A model generated the notes under the pieces. That model had not been told where the DNA came from, ran no database searches, and saw only the letters and a list, made by a program, of their open reading frames with translations. From a virus: DNA of 33,325 nucleotides. Positions 1-7,273 of the stretch are shown here, piece by piece. Both the position numbers and the translations under genes were made by a program. The DNA lies in the IMG/VR virus record IMGVR_UViG_3300042465_005054, positions 1 to 33,325 of that record; one strand, given 5' to 3'. Within the stretch, counting starts at the first letter, position 1. Every line of letters begins with the position of its first letter.

Positions 1-160
1 TCATTTCACGCGCATACAGTCCAGGCGCAAAGTAATGCCTGATAGGACACTCAATATCAGGCATTGGAGACGCCATCAAAACAGACTCCAATCGCTCCAC
101 CTTTTCGCGCATGGTTTCCTGCTTGGAAATGCCAAACTCAGGCCCGTAAGTGACTTGCAT
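1..160 (-). CDS. Cupin-like phage protein, N-terminal part (cut by window edge)
   Basis: The reading frame opens at the ATG at 160-158 and stays open to base 1, giving 53 residues and running off the window. The visible part reads MQVTYGPEFGISKQETMREK and later has a HYFAPGLYARE motif. From memory, this start resembles small cupin-fold proteins found among the tail genes of podoviruses, in which a beta-barrel with His residues follows; that part is outside the window, so the assignment is tentative. It lies 3 bases after the preceding 112-aa gene, in the late operon. No strong ribosome-binding site is visible before the ATG. Confidence 0.6.
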   Translation of the reverse strand, partial: MQVTYGPEFGISKQETMREKVERLESVLMASPMPDIECPIRHYFAPGLYAREM

Positions 161-163
161 GAG

Positions 164-502
164 TTAGTTTGTCTCGTAGCCTGACGCCACCAGCGCAATG
201 CTCGTCGCACTGCCCGCCAAGCCTTGCAGCGTTCCACCAGACGGCAGCGTCTGCCCAATGGCTGAGCCGACATTGAACGACTCACCCGCCGCCAGGGTAC
301 GCGCAGACAGGATGCAATTCAGCGCCGTAGCCGTGCCGCCGTTGGGCACAAGGTGCAGCGTAGCCGTAACCGCGCCCGCCGTGGTGTTTGTCAGCGTACA
401 AGCTGAAATGGTGGTCAGTGTGTTGGCCGGTGCCGTGTAATACGTTGCAGCGGTAGCGGTAAGCTGTGAGCCGTCTACGAGGCGCTTGGGGAGTCTTTGC
501 AT
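164..502 (-). CDS. Small beta-rich virion-associated protein (112 aa)
   Basis: The 112-residue protein is rich in Thr, Ala, Ser and Gly (for example TATAATYYTAPANTLTTISA). It has alternating short hydrophobic strands typical of a small beta-sandwich. No Cys-based motif, signal peptide or membrane segment is evident. Its ATG overlaps the stop of the upstream 137-aa gene (TAATG), so it is translated as part of the late structural operon after the tail hub gene. Proteins like this occur as structural or decoration proteins in podovirus tail regions, but I cannot name a function. A structural role is inferred from position. Confidence 0.7.
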   Translation of the reverse strand: MQRLPKRLVDGSQLTATAATYYTAPANTLTTISACTLTNTTAGAVTATLHLVPNGGTATALNCILSARTLAAGESFNVGSAIGQTLPSGGTLQGLAGSATSIALVASGYETN

Positions 503-915
503 TATTGAAATCCTGTGATGATGCCGTTTTGAATGATGATGGCCTTACCCACCAGTGACGCCGATGTAATGGTGCCGTTGTAGCCAATGGCTGAGGGCTG
601 CACTACATCAGGCATCAGAACCTCACATGCCGCTGATTGCAGCACGTCCGCAAGGGCTTGATACTCAGCGCTGGCCGATTGGCTTACCGTGTCATGCAGG
701 GCGTCCAGTGTCTCGGGCTGGGTCACGATGTCAGTGATTGAGGTGTCTTGCGATCCCGCGCCGGTCAAGTCGCCAAAGGTGTCTACGCCGTTATCGCCCA
801 ATGCGCCACCGACTCGCTGAAACAGCACTTGCAATGCGCGGTAGGCTTCAGGCGTGAGCGTGCCGTCTGTGTTGGTGAAGCGAATGCGGGCGGGGAATAG
901 GTTTAGGGTCGTCAT
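502..915 (-). CDS. Phage tail-region protein of unknown function (137 aa)
   Basis: The protein begins MTTLNLFPARIRFTNTDGTL and has a segment reading LQVLFQRVGGALGDNG. I recognise this layout (a short N-terminal strand with an F-x-N-x-D-G motif, then a helix with RVGG) from small proteins next to tail genes in phages of Burkholderiales, but no function is known to me. It ends in a hydrophobic Ile-rich beta strand. The ATG overlaps the stop of the gp10-like gene by one base, and its own stop overlaps the next start. This shows tight coupling inside the late operon. Confidence 0.75.
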   Translation of the reverse strand: MTTLNLFPARIRFTNTDGTLTPEAYRALQVLFQRVGGALGDNGVDTFGDLTGAGSQDTSITDIVTQPETLDALHDTVSQSASAEYQALADVLQSAACEVLMPDVVQPSAIGYNGTITSASLVGKAIIIQNGIITGFQ

Positions 916-2339
916 CAGTTAGCCCCCGCCTGCGCATCAACCACCGCGCCAAGTACGGCAAATTTCACGGGATCGGTCATAGAGATTTCCCACACCCGAT
1001 TTCTACCCGCGCCCAATCGCATGAACCGGCATCGTGCGGCAAACTCGCCCAGATTGCCCACCGTGGCTGTGCGTTCGTTGCTCCATGTGTGGCCTCCGTC
1101 GTTGCTGTAACGCATCATGAGCAAAGGTGCATCACCTTGCCCCTCAGACAGTCCCACGCCGGTTTCCATATCGATTTGCAGCTCACTGTAAAACAAGCGG
1201 TTTTGTAGTTGCTCTTGGGTCTGTGCTTTGCGCAACCTAAGGATAGGGTCGCCATCGTCCGAGTAGTAGCTCATATCCAGCACATACAACCGCCCGTCAT
1301 CACAGTCACCCACAAGATGCAAGCCGCCGAGCATGGTGTGACAGTTGGCCCGCCATTGCGTCAGAGAGGCGTCAGACTCTCGGTAGGCCCGTTCGTGCCA
1401 AAGTTGGGTGGCCGCGTCATACACCCATGTTTTGCCATCCGTAGGGAAGTGCAGCACGTAGAAACCATGCCCCTCTTGCTGGTAGGCGAAGGCTTGCGCG
1501 TCTGTCAGGGTGTACCCGGCAAACGCCAGTTCAGTCGCGTGCGTGCTGATCCTCAAAGGCGTGTAGCCATCTGCCCGCCACACAATGCCCGTGCCGCGAT
1601 CATCTGCACCCAGCCAGAACACAGTGTTGTCCAGCTTGGTAATGGAGCCAGCCGACGCGCAGCCGTGCTCAATGAAGGTGTTTCCAGAGCGCTCAAAAGG
1701 AAAATCACCATTGCCGGTGTTCACCCATACCTCTGCCGAATCAGCGCCAAATAGCCACAGTTCCCGGTGATCAGAAATCACGCCCACCGTGTTATCAGGC
1801 GAACCCTCCGCGCTGGCAAAGTCCAGCCCATCCCATGCGCCACCGTTCAGCAAGCCAGAAATATAGAAGCTCTGTGAGCCGTCGCCAGTCACCACAAAGT
1901 AACCATCTTGGTAAGTCACTTGCTTGACGCCGTTGGGAAAATCAGCATCCGCAATGGTCGCTAGGGTCGCGGTTGCCACTGTGACGAGATAACCCGCATT
2001 GCCGTCCACAATGATGATTTCGCTGCCATTGGACGCCATGCCCACCGCGCCTGATGATGTGCTGAGCGTGCCCACCGTAGTAACCGCATAGGACGAACTC
2101 ACCCGGTAGACCGTGGTGCCAGATACGACCCATGCATAACCGTCCTCTGTCAGACAACCTCTAACCGGGCCGGTCGCCAGCGTTGCCACCTTGCGCAGTC
2201 CAGGCGTGCCGTACAGAGCCAGTGGAGCGCGTGGACTGTTGTTGTCCATCTCCACATAGCAGTTCAGAGTTTTCTGAGCGTCAGCGTTCAGGCTGCGTGC
2301 TGTGTAGCTTGGGCCGACGAAGGGAATGCGTACCTTCAC
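915..2339 (-). CDS. P22 gp10-like tail hub / packaged-DNA stabilisation protein
   Basis: At 474 residues it is almost the size of P22 gp10 (about 472). It has the family's opening, with VGPSYTARSLNADAQKTLN and CYVE followed by a GTPGL motif. Repeated four-strand blades run through the middle (VWVNTGNGDFPFERSGNTFI, FWLGADDRGTGIVWR). In P22, gp10 binds below gp4 under the portal, closes the channel after packaging and carries the tailspikes. The GTG start at 2339 is the first start in frame after the gp4-like stop at 2343 and gives the expected N-terminus. It follows the gp4-like gene directly, the same order as in P22, which supports the call. Confidence 0.85.
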   Translation of the reverse strand: MKVRIPFVGPSYTARSLNADAQKTLNCYVEMDNNSPRAPLALYGTPGLRKVATLATGPVRGCLTEDGYAWVVSGTTVYRVSSSYAVTTVGTLSTSSGAVGMASNGSEIIIVDGNAGYLVTVATATLATIADADFPNGVKQVTYQDGYFVVTGDGSQSFYISGLLNGGAWDGLDFASAEGSPDNTVGVISDHRELWLFGADSAEVWVNTGNGDFPFERSGNTFIEHGCASAGSITKLDNTVFWLGADDRGTGIVWRADGYTPLRISTHATELAFAGYTLTDAQAFAYQQEGHGFYVLHFPTDGKTWVYDAATQLWHERAYRESDASLTQWRANCHTMLGGLHLVGDCDDGRLYVLDMSYYSDDGDPILRLRKAQTQEQLQNRLFYSELQIDMETGVGLSEGQGDAPLLMMRYSNDGGHTWSNERTATVGNLGEFAARCRFMRLGAGRNRVWEISMTDPVKFAVLGAVVDAQAGAN

Positions 2340-2342
2340 AGC

Positions 2343-3023
2343 CTAAAGCCCTGAATAGATGTTGAAGCGGGCATTGATGATGCCGCTATCAAGCTGGGGC
2401 ACGACCACATTACTCCGACGAATGGCCCGCCGTGCGTTGGCTGCTGTGCGGATGACCATCATCGACAACTCTTTGACGCCCGGTGCCAGCTCCTCGGCCA
2501 GTGAGTATTGCAGTGCTTTGAGATAGCCCGGCGCCAATGGGTAATCGGTAGCGAGATCCGCAAACGCCGTCAATTGCACCTGCACTGCCAAGTGGAAATC
2601 CACCGGGGCAGCAGGCGCTGGGTAGAAGTACACATTTGCCGTAGGCATGTTGGCATCGTAATAAGCGTACTGCGGGAATGTAGATTGAACCGTTTTCAGT
2701 GAGATATTGGCGTATGTCTCGCGGTCAATCCATTTAACAGGGTAGTCAATGCCTGCACTGCGCGTAAATGAGCCGGTAAGAACATCGACTGGGCGAGGCG
2801 TGTCAAACGTCAAGCCCGGGCCAACAGTAGCGGAGACGCCCGACACTGTGCCCACGATTTCATCAGCAGACACAATGCACATGCTTTGCGTGTTCCATCC
2901 GTCCAGCATGGCATTCAGTGCGTCTAATGCATAGTCTGCATCGTCGCTGCTGAGCGCCTCGCCTGCGGCCTTGTAGCCAAGTAGCGCATAGGCTCTGTCA
3001 ATGATCTGGAGCGCAGTGGTCAT
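2343..3023 (-). CDS. P22 gp4-like head-to-tail adaptor (tail accessory factor)
   Basis: This 226-aa protein starts MTTALQIIDRAYALLGYKAA and continues with DDADYALDALNAMLDGWNTQ. That is the typical helical N-terminus of the gp4-like tail accessory factor family, the first ring assembled below the portal. In P22, gp4 also has muramidase activity; no such site is recognisable here, and this protein is about 60 residues longer than P22 gp4 (166 aa). The C-terminal half (LAPGYLKALQYSLAEELAPG, then a basic AANARRAIRRSN helix) fits portal docking. It overlaps the upstream 63-aa gene (start 3023, stop 3020) and is followed by the gp10-like gene. Confidence 0.8.
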   Translation of the reverse strand: MTTALQIIDRAYALLGYKAAGEALSSDDADYALDALNAMLDGWNTQSMCIVSADEIVGTVSGVSATVGPGLTFDTPRPVDVLTGSFTRSAGIDYPVKWIDRETYANISLKTVQSTFPQYAYYDANMPTANVYFYPAPAAPVDFHLAVQVQLTAFADLATDYPLAPGYLKALQYSLAEELAPGVKELSMMVIRTAANARRAIRRSNVVVPQLDSGIINARFNIYSGL

Positions 3024-3211
3024 TCTTTGGCCTTTGTTTTGCGTTTGGCTTTTTCTTGAGACTCGCCAATGTTCAGATAACCCTCAGTGCGTGCCTGTTG
3101 CTCTTCTGTAGCGTCCAGCACTACGCAAAACGCAGCATCAGACAGGCCGCCGAGATAGAGACACTTTGGGTATTCTTTGAACGGCTCTACGGAATAACGT
3201 GTGTAATTCAT
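3020..3211 (-). CDS. Small protein at the head of the tail-gene operon (63 aa)
   Basis: The 63-aa product, MNYTRYSVEPFKEYPKCLYL onward, has a short beta-rich centre and a highly basic, charged C-terminus (QEKAKRKTKAKE). Its stop overlaps the start of the gp4-like gene (ATGA), so the two are coupled. It is the first minus-strand gene after the plus-strand transposase cassette. Codons 3 to 7 lie in a 15-base direct repeat whose second copy is just before the ribosome-binding site of the divergent gene at 3263. Function is unknown. Small genes of this kind often sit between coat and head-completion genes in P22-like phages. Confidence 0.7.
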   Translation of the reverse strand: MNYTRYSVEPFKEYPKCLYLGGLSDAAFCVVLDATEEQQARTEGYLNIGESQEKAKRKTKAKE

Positions 3212-3248
3212 GATTTAGGTGTATCATCTAAAAACGGAATAACGTGTG
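3189..3248. repeat. 15-bp direct repeat in the divergent intergenic region
   Basis: The word ACGGAATAACGTGTG occurs at 3189-3203 and again, identically, at 3234-3248, a 45-bp offset. The first copy lies inside the 5' end of the minus-strand 63-aa gene. The second ends right at the GGAAAGGA ribosome-binding site of the plus-strand gene at 3263. It marks the left edge of the inserted cassette and could be a duplication made on insertion or a pair of regulator-binding sites. Confidence 0.8.
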
Positions 3249-3262
3249 GAAAGGATTATCAA

Positions 3263-3490
3263 ATGTCTGCGATTGAACAACACCACAAAGCATTTGCTCG
3301 GGCTGTCGTAGCTCTGGCAAGGGAGCACCAAATGGACCGGCTCAAGCTCGATTTCAAGACGGGCTTCAACCATCCATCTGGCAGCATTTTTGGTGAATGC
3401 ATCACCATGACTTGGAACACTGGTCGCCACAGTGACGTGAACAACATATTCCTGGAGTGCCGCGCATCGGAAGGGATAGAGGAGCGCTAA
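3263..3490 (+). CDS. Unknown small protein, first gene of the transposase cassette (75 aa)
   Basis: I place the start at the ATG at 3263 (MSAIEQHHKAFARAVVALAR) because a clear GGAAAGGA ribosome-binding site lies at 3248-3255, 7 bases upstream. Longer in-frame starts have none and would run through the 63-aa gene. The N-terminal third is a likely amphipathic helix and the rest looks beta-rich (LKLDFKTGFNHPSGSIFGEC, ITMTWNTG). I do not recognise a family. The stop overlaps the next start (TAATG), so it is co-translated with the zinc-ribbon protein and probably belongs to the same mobile cassette. Confidence 0.65.
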   Translation: MSAIEQHHKAFARAVVALAREHQMDRLKLDFKTGFNHPSGSIFGECITMTWNTGRHSDVNNIFLECRASEGIEER

Positions 3491-3714
3491 TGAACATCCA
3501 GCAGCTCATTAAGGAAGCCAAAACATTTGGTTCTGCTGCTTGCAACGAGGGCATTCACCAGTGGGAGACGGATGGCGGGAGAGCGTGCCCAAGAGACCTT
3601 TGCTATGAGTGCAGCCAGACTGTCTACCGGTGTACGTCCTGCGGACAATATGACTACGGAGATAAAGGTGGCCCAGCGTGGAGAGACTGCTTTGTTAACT
3701 GCAAGCTGGAGTAG
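3490..3714 (+). CDS. Small zinc-ribbon-like protein in the transposase cassette (74 aa)
   Basis: The product has an N-terminal helix (MNIQQLIKEAKTFGSAACNE) and then a Cys-rich core: CPRDLCYEC, then RCTSCGQYDYGD, then CFVNC. Several Cys pairs spaced by two to four residues suggest one or two bound zinc ions. The ATG at 3490 overlaps the upstream stop (TAATG), and the gene ends 6 bases before the GTG of the transposase. Specific function is unknown. The fold and position would fit an accessory DNA- or protein-binding factor of the transposase, but that is inference. Confidence 0.65.
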   Translation: MNIQQLIKEAKTFGSAACNEGIHQWETDGGRACPRDLCYECSQTVYRCTSCGQYDYGDKGGPAWRDCFVNCKLE

Positions 3715-3720
3715 AGGCTT

Positions 3721-5136
3721 GTGACTGACATCCTCAATCTCCCCGGCTGGAAGGCCACAGCCACTAGGCAGGATGGCACCGAGTACGTCATCGAGGCCGA
3801 CTACACCATCCAGCCCAAAGCCTGCCAGAAGTGCGGTGTTATCGACCGCCTGTACCGCCATGGAGCCAAGGCTACAACCTACCGTGACAGCCCCATTCGA
3901 GGCGCACTAGTCAACATCCTGGCCAACGTCCAGCGCTACAAGTGCCGGGACTGTGGCGACACATTCCTGCAACCCCTGGGTAGCATCCAGCCCGGCACAC
4001 GAATGACGGCCAGGTGCGTGGAGTACATAAAGACCCAATGCCTGCGAGACACCTTCGTGCGCATTGCCGAGCACATTGGATGCGATGACAAAACCATCAG
4101 GATGATTGCTGACGCACACATCGCTGCTCTTAATTTGGCATTCAAGCCCCACTTGCCAGAATGGCTCGGCATTGATGAAACACAGATTGACGGCAAGCTC
4201 CGGTGCATCATCACCGATGTCAAAAACCGCATTCCCATTGACATGCTGCCCGACCGGGATAAGGCATCCGTCACGACCTGGCTGAATCAGTTCAGGGAGC
4301 GAAGGACGGTCAAAGGCTTGGCAATCGACATGTGGCGACCTTATAAGAATGCGGCTGAGACCGTGTTCCCCGGCTTGCCTGTGGTCGTTGACAAGTTCCA
4401 CCTGGTCAAGATGGCAAACAAAGCCATGGATGACGTTCGCATTTCCCTTGCCAAAGACCAAGACAAAGCCGTCGGTAAGGACTGGATGCGGCGCAAGGCC
4501 CTGTTGCGGCTCAGATACAAGAACCTGGACGAAAAAGGCCGCTTCAGCCTTGGCATGTGGCTGGACAATGAGCCAGGGGTGAAGGTTGCTTACGACCTTA
4601 AAGAAGCGTTCTTTGACATTTACGACGCCAAGACCAAAGCCGATGCGACCAAGAGGCTTGATGAGTGGCGGGAGTCTGTACCTGCCAGCATGAAGAAGGG
4701 CAAGAAGAGCTTTGCCCCGTTGCTTACCGCCACCCGCAACTGGCGAGTTGAAATGCTGGCTGTCTTTGACTACCCCATCACCAACGGCTACACAGAAGCC
4801 TTGAACGGAGTTGCGAAGGTCATCAACAGGCAAGGCAGGGGCTACAGCTTTGAAGTCCTCAGAGCACGCCTGCTGTTCGGCAGAAAGCCTGCTCCGGTTG
4901 TTACCGGCTCTCCAGCCATGGTGTCCAGGGTGATTGAGCACGATGCACTGATTGAGGCACTTGGAAACCGCTGTGAGTCTTGTATGGGGGTCTTTGAGGG
5001 TTTTGAGCTTGAGGCTCACCATATCTTTCCTGTCACCCATAAAGAGTGCACCAAGATGATGTATCTGTGCCCCAACTGTCACAGTCGATTCCACACGGAG
5101 GCTGCTAGTGGTCATAACTCAGTTTCCACAACTTAA
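3721..5136 (+). CDS. ISL3-type DDE transposase with fused C-terminal HNH nuclease domain
   Basis: The 471-aa protein has, in order: an ISL3-type zinc finger (C35-C38, H47, C75-C78); a helix-turn-helix around 95-130 (IAEHIGCDDKTIRMIADAHI); and a DDE core with D152 in LGIDETQID, D203 in AIDMW, D224 in VVVDKFHLVK and E359 in TNGYTEALNG, followed by NRQGRGYSFEVLRARL, all typical of the family and apparently intact. ISL3 proteins normally end near this point. Here a further domain follows: C418-ESC421, EAHHIFP (H433/H434), and C450-PNC453-H454 with H458, a canonical zinc-bound HNH nuclease signature. The GTG start at 3721 follows a GGAGTAGAGG stretch. It runs opposite to the flanking capsid genes. 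The fusion suggests a mobile or homing-type element, not a plain insertion sequence. Confidence 0.9.
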   Translation: MTDILNLPGWKATATRQDGTEYVIEADYTIQPKACQKCGVIDRLYRHGAKATTYRDSPIRGALVNILANVQRYKCRDCGDTFLQPLGSIQPGTRMTARCVEYIKTQCLRDTFVRIAEHIGCDDKTIRMIADAHIAALNLAFKPHLPEWLGIDETQIDGKLRCIITDVKNRIPIDMLPDRDKASVTTWLNQFRERRTVKGLAIDMWRPYKNAAETVFPGLPVVVDKFHLVKMANKAMDDVRISLAKDQDKAVGKDWMRRKALLRLRYKNLDEKGRFSLGMWLDNEPGVKVAYDLKEAFFDIYDAKTKADATKRLDEWRESVPASMKKGKKSFAPLLTATRNWRVEMLAVFDYPITNGYTEALNGVAKVINRQGRGYSFEVLRARLLFGRKPAPVVTGSPAMVSRVIEHDALIEALGNRCESCMGVFEGFELEAHHIFPVTHKECTKMMYLCPNCHSRFHTEAASGHNSVSTT

Positions 5137-5170
5137 TCCGTTGAGCCCTTTGAACATGAGGAATCTCAGG

Positions 5171-5194
5171 AAAAAGCCCCCGGCGCACCGGGAG
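5171..5194 (-). terminator. Intrinsic terminator after the coat gene
   Basis: Read on the minus strand, a 7-bp stem CTCCCGG/CCGGGGG (one T-G wobble) closes a TGCG loop and is followed by C and five T. It begins 10 bases past the coat stop codon, so it should end most transcripts of the head operon before the inserted cassette. Confidence 0.8.
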
Positions 5195-5203
5195 CGATTG
5201 GGT

Positions 5204-6400
5204 TTAGTTGCTCAGGATACGAGCGGCAAGCTGGGCACGCAGGGTCTTGTATCCAAAAAGTACATCCAACCTACAGGGCAGTGTGTCACTCGAAATCGCA
5301 TATTGGCGAACGATCCGCATCGAGATACCGTCAAACACTTCACGCGCAGACCAATCCACGCCTTCGGGCATCATCAAGTCAGCAGTCGCAAACGTGAAGG
5401 CGTCCTTGTGATACGCCAACGAAGGCTTGTAGATGGCAGACGCGCCGCCAACTTTGGTCAATGCCGCGCCGTTGGGCATACCAGCCGCCACCACGTTCTG
5501 AGCACCGCCCGTAGTGAAGATGGCTGGAGCGAATTGCAACGAACCCGCGCCGCCTGCATAGTCCGCAGTCACTACGAACTGTTGCACCACACCGGTATCG
5601 GCCTTCGTCTCGGGATGCACGCGGTTGCAACCAGCCACAGAGAACACATCGCCCTTCTTGAAGGTAGCCGTGCCGGTGGCGACAGTCACAGTGCTGGTGC
5701 CGTTCGTAGTAACCGCACCGTTGACGGTATACAACGTAGCCGCTGCTGCTGTACCGGTCAATTGGTTGTTCAGCAGTGTGTTTTCGTAGATCGTGCCGAA
5801 TCCCGCTGTACGGCCTACCATGCCCTCTCGGTACTGCTTGGCAATCTCTGTACTGTCCTGGAACAAGCCTTTCAGGGCGTCCACCAGATCGAGGTTGTCC
5901 TGGGTGTTCAGCAGCAACGTGCGGTCACTGCCGGGAGCCAAGTTGTCAACCAGCAGTTTACGAGCCGTCAAAGCCTTGTTCAAGCTGATGGCCGAGCCCA
6001 CGTTGTTAACGCTGTTGTAAACGTCCAGCGCCATGCTGAGCGCGTCCGCTTCCATCGTGGCCGCCAAGACTGACATAGCAGGCTCAAGAATACGGGTGCT
6101 GAAGTCATCCAGGCTCAGCGTGAGTTCAGCCGAGGTGAAGTTGATGTCCACACCCTTTTGGGTGGCGACTTGCAGCGTCGTGCTGGCTTCCGTGGTGTCC
6201 TGCGCGGCCAAGGTCGCACCGGTTCGCACCGTGTACTGGTTGGGCAGACGGATTTTGAGTGAATCACCGATCTTCGCGCCGGACTTGGCAAACGAGTCGT
6301 CGTACTGGCGGTTGATGCTGCCGATGAAGTTCAGTTTTTGATGCAGAACTGCGAGGGCTTTGCGTGTAACGGCCGTGGGGGTCAATAGTGAATTTGGCAT
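5204..6400 (-). CDS. P22 gp5-like major coat protein
   Basis: The 398-aa protein begins MPNSLLTPTAVTRKALAVLH followed by NFIGSINRQYDDSFAKSGAK and IGDSLKIRLPNQYTVRTGAT, the characteristic N-arm and E-loop start of the P22 coat family (HK97 fold). The LSLDDFSTRILEPAMSVLAA segment fits the spine helix. The middle part, rich in Thr, Val and Gly, should hold the inserted domain. It is the shell subunit. Upstream lies the scaffold gene and downstream a strong terminator, as expected for the most highly expressed structural gene. P22 coat is 430 aa, so this one is slightly short but complete. Confidence 0.9.
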   Translation of the reverse strand: MPNSLLTPTAVTRKALAVLHQKLNFIGSINRQYDDSFAKSGAKIGDSLKIRLPNQYTVRTGATLAAQDTTEASTTLQVATQKGVDINFTSAELTLSLDDFSTRILEPAMSVLAATMEADALSMALDVYNSVNNVGSAISLNKALTARKLLVDNLAPGSDRTLLLNTQDNLDLVDALKGLFQDSTEIAKQYREGMVGRTAGFGTIYENTLLNNQLTGTAAAATLYTVNGAVTTNGTSTVTVATGTATFKKGDVFSVAGCNRVHPETKADTGVVQQFVVTADYAGGAGSLQFAPAIFTTGGAQNVVAAGMPNGAALTKVGGASAIYKPSLAYHKDAFTFATADLMMPEGVDWSAREVFDGISMRIVRQYAISSDTLPCRLDVLFGYKTLRAQLAARILSN

Positions 6401-6434
6401 GAGATTCTTTCAGAAAAAAATGGAAACAGTGGAT

Positions 6435-7202
6435 TTACCGGCCACGCACGCGGGCTTGCTCTTTGCGCATCCAGGTGGCAATGTCATCGCTGTCACTGGG
6501 GAGTGACGAGCTAGACGATTTGCCACGGACACCCACAGGGCTGATAGGCTCAGGTGCTTTGCTCAGTGTTGCTTTCGGTTTGCTAGCCAACTCGCTTTCA
6601 ATGCGGGTCAATTCGCGTGCGGCTTTGATGGGCGACATGTGCGCAATCTCTGCTGCTTTGGTTGGGTTCTTGCCGAGAAAGTAAGCTAGGTCAGGGCCAG
6701 AATCAGAGTCCGATATGAACTCCGCCATAGCTTCATTGATGGGCAATGCTGGATTGCTCACCACCGCGTCAAAGTCTGCATAGCGTGCTTTCACCGCCTC
6801 GGCACGCTCGAAAAAGACCTCTTGAGTCTTGTCGTGCTGCTGGGCGCGTTCACGCTCTGCTACTTTTTGCGCTGCTTTCTTCTCGGCCAAATGCTCAATA
6901 TGGGCTTGGAGATACGCTTCATCGTCCCGGAATTCATCACGCCGAGGCTCAATCTCTCGGGTCTTGGCTTCAGCCTGCTCTCGCAGTTGTTGCTCAACCC
7001 GGCGATGTACCCGGCGCTCTTCCTTCAAGAGCCGTTTTTGAACCATGGCGTCAACTTCAGCTTGCGTGAAAGTCTTGGCGGGCTCAACCTGCTTTTCATC
7101 CACTGATCCATCAGGCGCAGTACCCGCTGGCGTGTTCAGCTCTGTTTTTGTGACCGGCTCAGATTCGCCGGGGACTGGGGTTTCCAGAACTTCATCAAAC
7201 AT
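6435..7202 (-). CDS. Capsid scaffolding protein
   Basis: The 255-aa product is highly charged and lacks Cys. It has a long helical, coiled-coil-like middle (QAEVDAMVQKRLLKEERRVH, then a run rich in Arg, Glu and Gln) and a basic C-terminus ending WMRKEQARVRGR. Scaffolds of P22-like phages are Gln/Glu/Arg-rich helical proteins whose basic C-terminal helix-turn-helix binds coat, and this pattern is visible here. It sits between portal and coat, exactly the place of P22 gene 8. The call rests on composition and gene order, since scaffold sequences diverge fast. Confidence 0.8.
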   Translation of the reverse strand: MFDEVLETPVPGESEPVTKTELNTPAGTAPDGSVDEKQVEPAKTFTQAEVDAMVQKRLLKEERRVHRRVEQQLREQAEAKTREIEPRRDEFRDDEAYLQAHIEHLAEKKAAQKVAERERAQQHDKTQEVFFERAEAVKARYADFDAVVSNPALPINEAMAEFISDSDSGPDLAYFLGKNPTKAAEIAHMSPIKAARELTRIESELASKPKATLSKAPEPISPVGVRGKSSSSSLPSDSDDIATWMRKEQARVRGR

Positions 7203-7273
7203 TTTTCATGCCTTTGGCAGTAAACCCCTGTCAGACGCGACAGGTAGCGTTTTGGGCATTACTGCCCGGTGAT

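Larger units (their letters stand above)
3212..5136 (+). mobile_element. Inserted three-gene cassette with ISL3-HNH transposase
   Basis: Three plus-strand genes (75 aa, 74 aa, 471 aa) interrupt the otherwise continuous minus-strand morphogenesis operon between coat and the gp4-like gene. The last encodes a DDE transposase of the ISL3 type. The genes are closely spaced (TAATG overlap, then a 6-base gap), so they form an operon. I find no convincing terminal inverted repeats of classic IS type. There is only an imperfect inverted match of about 17 of 22 bases between 3176-3197 and 5133-5154, plus the 15-bp direct repeat on the left. The boundaries given are therefore gene-based, not end-based. 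Confidence 0.6.

Noticed and set aside
3907-5115. Long open frame of 402 codons on the minus strand across the transposase gene
   Set aside because: It is the mirror of a clearly conserved DDE/HNH gene and shows no recognisable motif; long antisense frames are common in GC-rich genes.
5108-6073. Open plus-strand frame of 321 codons over the coat gene
   Set aside because: The coat protein on the other strand has strong P22 family features. The plus frame has a biased His/Arg/Ser composition typical of an antisense shadow.
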